DNA from: Nanobdellota archaeon
Lineage (GTDB): Archaea > Nanoarchaeota > Nanoarchaeia > Parvarchaeales > Parvarchaeaceae
Length of the DNA stretch: 6,281 bases
Direction of reading: 5' to 3'
Assembly (NCBI GenBank): GCA_021852135.1
Contig: JAJZOB010000026.1
Location: forward strand, 1 to 6,281
Part shown: in pieces, positions 1 to 5,545 of the stretch
Position numbering within the stretch: position 1 is the stretch's first letter
How the letters are laid out: every line of letters begins with the position of its first letter
Notes under the pieces: model-generated
Seen by the model: only the letters and a program-made list of their open reading frames with translations
What the model was told of the DNA's origin: nothing
Databases searched by the model: none
Position numbers and translations under genes: made by a program

Positions 1-1
1 C

Positions 2-328
2 ATTGAAAATCTTCTTATACATGAAGAAGCGCACAGGCAGAGTAATTTGTTAGGGACATATGAAAGCGAAAAACCTGATCATTGGATAGAATGGTTGAAA
101 ATATATCTAAAAATTGGAGGTAGAATTCCAAAGGTTTACTTAAAAGAAAAATTATATGAGCATGAAAAAGGATACGAAGAGATAAAAGAAGAAGATTTTA
201 AAAACATAATAATTCTGGGATATGAAAACAGCAAAAAGGCAGAGGAAACCTTAATAAAAGCAACACAATACGGCATAAATTTCATATATGTGGATTCTAA
301 CAGGAAGATACACAACTATCCAAAATAA
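2..328 (+). CDS. SprT-like zinc metallopeptidase, C-terminal part (cut by left edge)
   Basis: The frame is open from the first bases of the window to TAA at 326-328, so this is the last 108 residues of a longer protein. A TTG at 47 could act as a start, but the open frame continues upstream and holds the best motif, so I treat the gene as truncated by the window edge. Seen: fragment residues 7-11 read HEEAH, an HExxH zinc-protease signature, and residues 27-31 read HWIEW. Known: SprT/Spartan-type proteases use HExxH plus a third His about 12-15 residues later in an HGxEW/F context, which matches this order and spacing. Inference: an SprT-like metalloprotease, a family tied to DNA-protein crosslink repair in eukaryotes. 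The rest is Lys/Glu-rich, ends in a predicted alpha/beta stretch (around residues 64-102), and has no zinc-ribbon cysteines. The N-terminal part is unseen, so the family call rests on one motif. Confidence 0.5.
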   Translation: MENLLIHEEAHRQSNLLGTYESEKPDHWIEWLKIYLKIGGRIPKVYLKEKLYEHEKGYEEIKEEDFKNIIILGYENSKKAEETLIKATQYGINFIYVDSNRKIHNYPK

Positions 329-351
329 ACAAACAAGAATTTATTATATGC

Positions 352-372
352 CTAGTAGCTATAACTAGTTTT
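352..372 (+). terminator. Small hairpin plus T-run after the SprT-like gene
   Basis: CTAGT (352-356) and ACTAG (364-368) form a 5-bp stem with a 7-nt loop, followed directly by TTTT (369-372). It lies 24 nt past the stop codon of the left-edge gene. Archaeal termination mainly needs the T-run; the AT-rich stem is weak and could be chance. Confidence 0.25.
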
Positions 373-423
373 AAAACCGTTATTAATTTCTTTAAATTTC
401 TCAATAAGAAAATCTATATATGA

Positions 424-461
424 TTAAAACCGCTAATGAACTTCAGAATTACTGGTTTTAA
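424..461 (-). other. Hairpin-forming inverted repeat just past the tRNA 3' end
   Basis: TTAAAACC (424-431) and GGTTTTAA (454-461) are perfect 8-bp arms, with an inner TAAT/ATTA pairing (434-437 with 448-451). On the minus strand the hairpin starts 2 nt after the tRNA discriminator base, and its 3' arm contains TTTT. It may end the tRNA transcript or mark its trailer. A further copy of TTAAAACCG occurs at 371-379, inside a self-complementary GTTTTAAAAC (368-377). Function is unproven. Confidence 0.3.
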
Positions 462-462
462 A

Positions 463-535
463 TGGGCCCAGGGAGGTTCGAACTCCCGAGCTTCTCCGTG
501 TGAGGGAGACGTCATAACCACTAGACCATGAGCCC
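463..535 (-). tRNA. trnV: tRNA-Val (anticodon CAC)
   Basis: The minus strand folds into a complete cloverleaf. The 7-bp acceptor stem is GGGCTCA with TGGGCCC, including one G-U pair. The D arm runs from GTCT and contains GG in the loop. The anticodon stem is TCTCC/GGAGA around loop CTCACAC, which gives U33 and anticodon CAC (reads GUG, valine). A 5-nt variable region is followed by a T arm GGGAG-TTCGAAC-CTCCC. The discriminator is A (463); CCA is not encoded, so it must be added by CCA-adding enzyme. No intron is present. It lies 62 nt beyond the pilus operon on the same strand but has its own TATA-like box, so separate transcription is likely. Confidence 0.96.
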
Positions 536-554
536 TCCTAACATAAATATCATA

Positions 555-562
555 ATTATATA
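555..562 (-). promoter_or_regulatory. TATA box of the tRNA-Val gene
   Basis: The minus strand reads TATATAAT here, centred about 23-24 bp upstream of the mature tRNA 5' end at 535. Archaeal TATA boxes are usually centred about 26 bp before the transcription start, which would put the start at or within a few bases of tRNA position 1. A second AT-rich candidate (TAAATAATTA, 571-580) would instead give a leader of roughly 14 nt. Confidence 0.45.
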
Positions 563-597
563 CATTACCCTAATTATTTAATGTAAATACCTTTTAT

Positions 598-1644
598 TTA
601 AAATCCACCTGATGCACCGGAGGTAAGTGAAGAACTTGCAAAAAGTGTAGATACACCTATCCTTACTACAATAAATATACCCAATCCTATCAATACATAA
701 ACAGGAACATTTTTCAGGCCGTTCTTTGCCTTTCCTGTGTTTAAGATACCTCCCAAAAGAGCACTAGAAGCAGTTGTTATTATTACATTTATTGTTGAGA
801 CTGCTATTACAAGTGTTACTGAAATATGTGGGAGACTAAATCCAGAGAATATACCAAGTGTTCCACTAGGCAGGTTCGCTGCCGTTGCACCTCCATTGGT
901 TGATGCACCTACTTTATCAAGTATTCCTATGAGAAAAGATGAAACACCATAAAGAAGTGGCGCGGCCAACGTAGCGGCTATAAATATAAAAAGAGAATAG
1001 CTTTTTACTTGAGCTCTCATATCATTTCTTATGCTTTCATTTTGCAGAAGATTACTTGCAAGGTTTTCTAATATTAAATGTAATTCAGCTCCAGATCTTA
1101 TTCCTTCAGATATTATTCTTACACTATCCTTAAAGAATTCTGAATTTGTCATGTCATTCATCTCAATTAGCGCTTCGGAGAAGTTTTTACCTGCTTGTGT
1201 TTCTATTGCGGCTTTATTTAAAAGGTAATTAAGTTTACCAAACTCCGGCTTCATTGATGCTATAAATGAGTTTTCAGGTATCATCCCTGCTCTAAGATTT
1301 GCTGCCATAAGTAAAAGCATGTCCGGCAGTACCTTTTCTATCTTTGCTGATACAGAATCTGCAATCATAGAGAGTATAGATTTAATAAGAAATAACCCAC
1401 CAAAGAATATACCAATTGCAGCTCCTATTCCATAAAGTGGAGAATGCAAGAAATGAAAGACTAATACCCCACCTATTATTCCTATAACTATAAATAGAAT
1501 AGAAACCGACCCTATAGTTTTATCAAGATCTTCGCCACCGAGCTGTGCATATATGAATTGTTCCTTTATAGGGATAGTAAGCTTTTTTGGAAGGCTATGC
1601 GCCAGTATATCCCTAATATCCTTGTGGCTTGAATTTTGTTTCAT
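598..1644 (-). CDS. T2SSF-domain membrane platform protein, TadC/ArlJ-like (second of pair)
   Basis: A 348-residue inner-membrane protein, likely part of the platform that anchors a type IV pilus-like filament and couples it to the cytoplasmic ATPase. Hydrophobic segments lie at about 46-64, 69-92, 216-243, 272-300 and 313-336. The soluble helical stretch at about 100-215 (VLPDMLLLMAANLRAG, later GIRSGAELHLILENLA) is typical of a T2SSF (GspF/TadC) domain. A Gly/Ala/Ser/Thr-rich loop (245-262) and a Ser/Gly tail (337-348) are probably outside or flexible. The ATG overlaps the TGA of the preceding gene by 4 nt (ATGA), so translation is probably coupled; an AGGAGG sits 14 nt upstream and an AGGAG only 1 nt upstream, neither ideally spaced. 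It is third and last in the operon. It carries a single T2SSF domain and is paired with another such protein, as in TadB/TadC or the archaeal Epd system, rather than being one long ArlJ. The family is clear; the exact pilus type is not. Confidence 0.85.
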   Translation of the reverse strand: MKQNSSHKDIRDILAHSLPKKLTIPIKEQFIYAQLGGEDLDKTIGSVSILFIVIGIIGGVLVFHFLHSPLYGIGAAIGIFFGGLFLIKSILSMIADSVSAKIEKVLPDMLLLMAANLRAGMIPENSFIASMKPEFGKLNYLLNKAAIETQAGKNFSEALIEMNDMTNSEFFKDSVRIISEGIRSGAELHLILENLASNLLQNESIRNDMRAQVKSYSLFIFIAATLAAPLLYGVSSFLIGILDKVGASTNGGATAANLPSGTLGIFSGFSLPHISVTLVIAVSTINVIITTASSALLGGILNTGKAKNGLKNVPVYVLIGLGIFIVVRIGVSTLFASSSLTSGASGGF

Positions 1645-2537
1645 ACTCCTATTGAAGGCCTCCTATTACCCACCATACCCATAAAGAATATCTGAAATAT
1701 CAGAAGAAATGGCGGTACAATGTATATTAAATCTACCGTATTAAAGTGCGCTAATGAACCAAGTATTACAAATACAGACATACCTAAACTAGGAACAACT
1801 ACAGATATAAGCATGTAAGCCATTGACATTGGTGTTAATTCACCAGCATATGATTTCATGTCTGACTGCTGTTTTTTGATAAGCATGTCATTTATAAGCG
1901 TAAGCGTACCGGCAACGTCACTTCCTGATTTTATTGCATTTAGCATTATATCTATTGTTCTTCTAAGTGACTGCGAAGGAACTCTTCTTGCTAAATGGTC
2001 TAATGCGTCTTCCTGTGGTACTCCCGATTCTATTTCTTCTATAGCGACTTTAAATTCATCTGATACAACACCATAATCTCCATTTGCAACATCAAGCAGC
2101 GCATTGAATACTGGAACTCCTGAACCTACTTTTATCATTATTTCCCTGGTTGCAAATACAACTTGCTCTTCTATAAGCTTTGTTCTTTTTGTAGCTTGAA
2201 GTTTTGGAAAATTTAAAAAATATAAGAAGTAAACGGCAGGAACTACAATTACAAGAACAGGCATTATAGCTTCAATCTTTATAGTCAACAAATCCTTTTT
2301 TATGGCTATTAAAAGTATAAGTGCTGCAATACCAACCATTAAACCAACAAGAACCAGCGTGACAATTATCCCTGCAGCTATATAATCCAAATAGTCTACA
2401 TCCATTGATGCTTGCATTAGATCTTGTTTTAATGAGGGAGACAAGCTTTTAAACATGGGTGCAAATTTCTTAACTTTCTTTCCAAAGAACATTGCTTTAT
2501 TCGGTGAAATAATTACAGCAGGTATTTTAGCTTCCAT
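1641..2537 (-). CDS. T2SSF-domain membrane platform protein, TadB/ArlJ-like (first of pair)
   Basis: A 298-residue membrane protein lying directly after the ATPase gene. Hydrophobic segments are at about 52-79, 88-109, 236-262 and 266-289. The cytoplasmic helical block between them (about 120-235, with MIKVGSGVPVFNALLDVA and ESGVPQEDALDHLARRVPS) matches the T2SSF domain pattern of a helical bundle with a GxP-type turn and a later IKSGSDVAGTL segment. Its likely role is to form a platform with the neighbouring TadC-like protein; the ATPase would dock on its cytoplasmic face. The start ATG is separated from the ATPase TAA by a single base, with no good Shine-Dalgarno site, so translation probably continues by coupling. 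The Lys-rich N-terminus (residues 14-38) before the first membrane segment has no signal peptide. Which of the two platform proteins corresponds to TadB and which to TadC cannot be told from sequence alone. Confidence 0.87.
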   Translation of the reverse strand: MEAKIPAVIISPNKAMFFGKKVKKFAPMFKSLSPSLKQDLMQASMDVDYLDYIAAGIIVTLVLVGLMVGIAALILLIAIKKDLLTIKIEAIMPVLVIVVPAVYFLYFLNFPKLQATKRTKLIEEQVVFATREIMIKVGSGVPVFNALLDVANGDYGVVSDEFKVAIEEIESGVPQEDALDHLARRVPSQSLRRTIDIMLNAIKSGSDVAGTLTLINDMLIKKQQSDMKSYAGELTPMSMAYMLISVVVPSLGMSVFVILGSLAHFNTVDLIYIVPPFLLIFQIFFMGMVGNRRPSIGV

Positions 2538-2538
2538 T

Positions 2539-4062
2539 TTATAAACTTTCTAATTCGGAGGGGTCTCCTTTATCTTTTATCAATTGCATTAACTTATCAT
2601 GGTTAGTATAATAATTGCTTGCTGCTAATCCTATTACGTTTACATTGTTTATCTCCTTTTCAATCATCCACTGCAAAACAGACACCTTCTCCTTTAAATC
2701 GGCTGTCATTTCTTCGCTCGTTAAACCAGAATACAAAGCAAGTTTTGTAGAGAGTTTCTGTGAAGTGTTTATTGTTCTTTCTATCGTATCCGTCCTAGGT
2801 TTCCATTCAAACAGGTTATTAGTCTTTAATTCCATCTCTCCGCTTACTTGTCTTTCAACTATCTCAGCGAGTTCAAGTACTCTTCTAACACCCGTTCTTC
2901 TCTGTCTAAATGCTGTTATTATTAAGTCAAGAGTTGATACCTCAATTTCTGGCAATTCTATTGGTTCGGATATAAGCCTTTTTACAACCTGTTGTGCTGT
3001 TTCTGCGTGCATAGTTGCATAAACAGAGTGACCAGTCATCATCGCTTCGAAAAGGGTTTGCGCATCTTCTTTCTTTCTTATTTCACCTACTACTAAACGG
3101 TCTGGCCTCATTCTAAGCGAATTAAGTAGCAAATCAAGCATAGTTACTTGACCTTTTCCTTCTGAGTTAGGCTGTCTTGTAAGCATTGGAACCCAATGCA
3201 TATACTTTGGAAGAACAAGCTCACTGGTATCCTCTATCGTTATTATCCTCTGGTTTGGAGGAATGAATGGAAGGAAAACATTAAGCATTGAGGTTTTACC
3301 TGCTGCAGTACCACCAGTAACTAAAAATGAAAGTTCATACTGCATTGCTTGCCATATAAATGAGACAAGTTCTTGAGAAACAGTTTTTCTCTTAAGGAAA
3401 TCTATTATTGTCCAAGGCTCTGCACGAAACTTTCTTATATCCAATGTGTTACCATGCGTTGATATTGGATAAAGAGTAGCATTGACCCTATCTCCATTTG
3501 GAAGCTGTGCATCCAATAGTGGATTTAAGTTTGTAATCTGTCTTCCTACTTTTCTTGCGATTTGTTGCGCATACGACTCTATTTTTGATTCAGTTTCTAT
3601 TCTTACGTTGGTTTCAAGCCAGCCATATCTAATGTGATAAACCATAACCTGCGTTTTTGAGTCGTTTATAACTATCTCTTCTAAATTCGGATCCATATCG
3701 AGTATCTCTATTATTCCTAGTCCAAACATTTCATGCAGAAGAGTAGCAGAAAGCTCCAAGTATGATTTTTCCTGCATTCCAGGTATTATAGTCTCTAGCT
3801 TTTTCTGTACTATCTCAAGAAATTCTCTTTTTAATGCTTCAGAAGTAGTTTGTGAAAGCTGCTGTATCTTTGAAGGATCTTCCCTTATAAGCTCCGTCCT
3901 TATTTCTGTTAATACAGCATTCATACTCTGGTCTATCACAGGGGTAGTTATCCTATAAACCATTGTAAACTTAGATGGAAGTCTCAATATCTTAACATCA
4001 GCGGAAATGCCATCAGATACTACCTGGTAATTTTCTACTATTTCGTTTTCTTCTGTTTCCAT
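2539..4062 (-). CDS. Type II/IV secretion system ATPase, TadA/ArlI/VirB11-like
   Basis: A cytoplasmic hexameric ATPase, 507 residues, about the full length of archaeal pilus/archaellum ATPases, that powers filament assembly. Motifs in order: Walker A GGTAAGKTS (250-258, catalytic K256), Asp box IITIED (273-278), Walker B-like DRLVVGEIR (321-329, E327), and His box TGHSVYATMHA (343-353, H345 and H352). The Arg-rich DIRKFR (208-213) just before the core is where the family places arginine fingers. The N-terminal domain (about 1-215) contains the family's LDMDPNLEEIVIND and LNPLLDAQLPNGDRVNA stretches. The C-terminal part (about 385-507) is helical. It is first in an operon with two T2SSF membrane proteins, which fixes its role as the pilus-type motor rather than a conjugation ATPase. 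No Shine-Dalgarno site is visible at the ATG, and it shares the 94-bp upstream region with divergent msrA. The GxxAGKT form of Walker A (Ala before Gly) is acceptable in archaeal members. Confidence 0.95.
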   Translation of the reverse strand: METEENEIVENYQVVSDGISADVKILRLPSKFTMVYRITTPVIDQSMNAVLTEIRTELIREDPSKIQQLSQTTSEALKREFLEIVQKKLETIIPGMQEKSYLELSATLLHEMFGLGIIEILDMDPNLEEIVINDSKTQVMVYHIRYGWLETNVRIETESKIESYAQQIARKVGRQITNLNPLLDAQLPNGDRVNATLYPISTHGNTLDIRKFRAEPWTIIDFLKRKTVSQELVSFIWQAMQYELSFLVTGGTAAGKTSMLNVFLPFIPPNQRIITIEDTSELVLPKYMHWVPMLTRQPNSEGKGQVTMLDLLLNSLRMRPDRLVVGEIRKKEDAQTLFEAMMTGHSVYATMHAETAQQVVKRLISEPIELPEIEVSTLDLIITAFRQRRTGVRRVLELAEIVERQVSGEMELKTNNLFEWKPRTDTIERTINTSQKLSTKLALYSGLTSEEMTADLKEKVSVLQWMIEKEINNVNVIGLAASNYYTNHDKLMQLIKDKGDPSELESL

Positions 4063-4092
4063 CGTAGTATTATATATAACTAATTTTATGTT

Positions 4093-4100
4093 CTTATAAC
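4093..4100 (-). promoter_or_regulatory. Possible TATA box of the pilus operon
   Basis: The minus strand reads GTTATAAG preceded by AAA, a plausible BRE-TATA arrangement. A start 26 bp downstream would fall near 4070 and give a leader of about 8 nt before the ATPase ATG. The palindromic TTATATATAA at 4070-4079 is a stronger TATA match but lies too near the ATG to serve this start codon. The whole 4063-4156 intergenic region is AT-rich, so assignment is uncertain. Confidence 0.3.
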
Positions 4101-4156
4101 TTTAATTCTTTATTTACATATTAAAAACATAATAATAAAGAAGATTATCCTAAGAT

Positions 4157-4702
4157 ATGACTGAAAAGCTTGAAACTGCAGTTCTTGCAGGTGGCTGCTT
4201 CTGGTGTATGGAAGCGATATTCAAGCAGATAAAAGGCATAGAAAAGGTTGAATCTGGATACTGTGGGGGAAATGTTAAAAACCCTTCCTATGAAGAGGTC
4301 TGTACAGGTAAAACGGGTCATGCTGAAGCAGTAAGACTTATTTTTAATCCTTCAATAATATCCTACAAGCAAATTTTAAGGATTTTCTTTACCTTGCATG
4401 ATCCTACTAGCTTGAACAGGCAGGGAAATGATGTAGGAACCCAATATAGATCTGAAATATTTTATACTGATGAAAAACAGAGAGAGATAGCAGAGAATAC
4501 AATAAAAGAATTGGCGGAAGGAAAAATTTGGGACAAACCAATAGTTACAGTTTTGGAGCCTTTAAAAGAATTTTACGTTGCAGAAAAATACCATCAGGAT
4601 TATTATAAAAAGAATCCATTGAATCCTTATTGTTTTATGATAATCCGCCCTAAAATAGCAAAGCTGAGAAAAGAGTATCTTGAGCTTTTGAAGAAGGATT
4701 GA
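4157..4702 (+). CDS. msrA: Peptide methionine sulfoxide reductase MsrA
   Basis: Reduces the S-epimer of methionine sulfoxide, free or in proteins, repairing oxidative damage in the cytoplasm. The 181-residue protein is complete and the usual length for a single-domain MsrA. The catalytic motif GGCFWCMEAIF is at 12-22 with nucleophile C14. Further family signatures are SGYCGG (33-38), TGHAEAV (53-59), HDPTSLNRQGNDVGTQYRS (81-99), and EKYHQDYYKKNP (143-154). C159 in NPYC sits where two-Cys MsrA enzymes have a recycling cysteine, followed by the usual PKIAKLRK end. The extra C17, C36 and C49 have unclear roles. No MsrB or thioredoxin gene is nearby. The start is the ATG five codons before the conserved core, with no clear Shine-Dalgarno site. 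The gene is divergent from the pilus operon and convergent with the TrmB-like regulator 61 nt downstream. Confidence 0.97.
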   Translation: MTEKLETAVLAGGCFWCMEAIFKQIKGIEKVESGYCGGNVKNPSYEEVCTGKTGHAEAVRLIFNPSIISYKQILRIFFTLHDPTSLNRQGNDVGTQYRSEIFYTDEKQREIAENTIKELAEGKIWDKPIVTVLEPLKEFYVAEKYHQDYYKKNPLNPYCFMIIRPKIAKLRKEYLELLKKD

Positions 4703-4704
4703 TG

Positions 4705-4709
4705 TTTTT
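4705..4709 (+). terminator. T-run after msrA
   Basis: TTTTT lies 2 nt after the msrA stop codon, with a second TTTTT at 4753-4757. Short T-runs are the usual intrinsic archaeal terminators. On the opposite strand there is only a four-T run (AAAA at 4717-4720) for the convergent regulator gene. Confidence 0.3.
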
Positions 4710-4763
4710 AGGACACAAAATAATGGGATTTAATATCTATGCTGCTGATGCTGTTTTTGAAAG

Positions 4764-5492
4764 TCATGCACTTAATTTCCAAAGAAAATTAAAATAGTTC
4801 CTGAAGTTTTCTGCTACTTCCTTCCTATCTATCAATATATAAGTTGGGTATCTTCCCCAGATAACCAAAGCAGTCTTGTTTCCATAGACATTTATTGTAA
4901 AACGCATGTTGAATATCTCCTGCATGGATTTTACCTTTGTAAGAGGCTGTTTTTTGTAATAATTTAGCCAACTTCCTTCCTTTTCCGTTATTATAATCCG
5001 TTTTCTGATGCCCTTTTTCACCCTCTTTTTATCCCATTTCTTTATAAATTCGCCCATGCCACTGTCGCTTTCCGAAACGCCGATTACAAGGTGTTCTTCT
5101 CCCTTCTTTAGCGTATTCAAAATGTCATTGAATACTGTTCTAGCTGCCTTCGGCCCCTCAAATATGAATATTTCCTGTCTGTTTTTCGCGGTGCTATTTA
5201 GTTTTTCCAGTACTGGCATAACTTCGAGCAAAGTATCTTCCCTGTCTTTTAAGATTTGTATTAAATTTTTTGGATCAGAAGCGAAAAAATACTTCTTTTT
5301 GCCTTTTATGCTGTAAGAAACTAAGCCTTCCCCCATAAGCCTCTGAAGGCAGTTGTATGCAACAGAACTGTTCAATCCGGATTCTCTAAGTATCGGCCCT
5401 ATCATTGAACTGCCTAATTTTATAAGCGACAAATAAACCTTGCTTTCTGCTCTACTAAGACCTGCATATTCTATTATCCTTTCAATATCCAT
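4764..5492 (-). CDS. TrmB-family transcriptional regulator
   Basis: A 242-residue DNA-binding regulator. Residues 1-74 form a winged helix of the TrmB type: LSRAESKVYLSLIKLG starts the first helices, SSVAYNCLQRLMGEGLV (42-58) is the likely recognition helix, and SIKGKKKYFFASDP (61-74) is the wing. A helical linker (about 75-102) is a probable dimerising coil. The C-terminal domain (about 107-242), including EIFIFEGPKAARTVFNDIL and the ending VYGNKTALVIWGRYP followed by AENFRNYFNFLWKLS, is typical of archaeal TrmB-like proteins with a PLD-like sensor domain. Known TrmB proteins sense sugars; this one lacks the long sugar-binding C-terminus of TrmB/TrmBL1, so its ligand is unknown. The ATG abuts a perfect inverted repeat, and a TATA box is centred about 25 bp upstream, pointing to a leaderless or near-leaderless mRNA and probable autoregulation. 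It is divergent from the unknown gene on its right. Confidence 0.88.
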   Translation of the reverse strand: MDIERIIEYAGLSRAESKVYLSLIKLGSSMIGPILRESGLNSSVAYNCLQRLMGEGLVSYSIKGKKKYFFASDPKNLIQILKDREDTLLEVMPVLEKLNSTAKNRQEIFIFEGPKAARTVFNDILNTLKKGEEHLVIGVSESDSGMGEFIKKWDKKRVKKGIRKRIIITEKEGSWLNYYKKQPLTKVKSMQEIFNMRFTINVYGNKTALVIWGRYPTYILIDRKEVAENFRNYFNFLWKLSA

Positions 5493-5512
5493 ACTCTCCT
5501 TTTTAGGAGAGT
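5493..5512. promoter_or_regulatory. Perfect inverted repeat, probable operator
   Basis: ACTCTCCT (5493-5500) and AGGAGAGT (5505-5512) are perfect complementary arms around TTTT. The element begins at the base next to the regulator's start codon and ends at the TATA box, so a bound dimer would block the preinitiation complex. On the regulator's mRNA strand it also includes AGGAG 3 nt before the AUG, so if transcripts extended upstream it would form a hairpin that hides the ribosome site. The TrmB-like protein itself is the obvious candidate ligand (inference). Confidence 0.6.
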
Positions 5513-5522
5513 TTTATATAAA
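5513..5522. promoter_or_regulatory. Symmetric TATA box shared by two divergent genes
   Basis: TTTATATAAA is its own reverse complement. Its centre lies about 25 bp from the regulator's ATG (5492) and about 28 bp from the unknown gene's ATG (5546), both near the usual archaeal TATA-to-start distance. No other TATA-like run is present in the 53-bp gap, so both genes may start from this one box, each with little or no leader. Confidence 0.6.
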
Positions 5523-5545
5523 TAACTTGCATGTCGTAATAACGC

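Noticed and set aside
47..328. A complete 93-residue protein starting at TTG 47
   Set aside because: The frame is open to the left edge, and the upstream codons contain the HEEAH motif that gives the protein meaning, so a truncated longer gene is more likely.
424..461. C/D box small RNA in the spacer next to the tRNA
   Set aside because: A CTGA is present on the minus strand, but no properly spaced RTGATGA box accompanies it.
463..535. tRNA-Val as an integration (att) site for a mobile element
   Set aside because: No repeat of the tRNA 3' end, integrase or transposase is visible in the window.
737..3022. Plus-strand open frames opposite the pilus operon (737-952, 1031-1228, 1858-2076, 2615-3022)
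   Set aside because: They are antisense shadows of well-supported membrane protein and ATPase genes, with no recognisable domains and no promoter of their own.
5008..5316. Plus-strand open frame of 102 codons inside the TrmB-like gene
   Set aside because: It lies antisense to a clear regulator; the Phe/Ser-rich product is what reverse-reading of Lys/Glu-rich coding sequence gives.
5493..5512. The inverted repeat as an intrinsic terminator
   Set aside because: It lies between two divergent start codons, next to a TATA box, where no transcript needs to end; an operator fits better.
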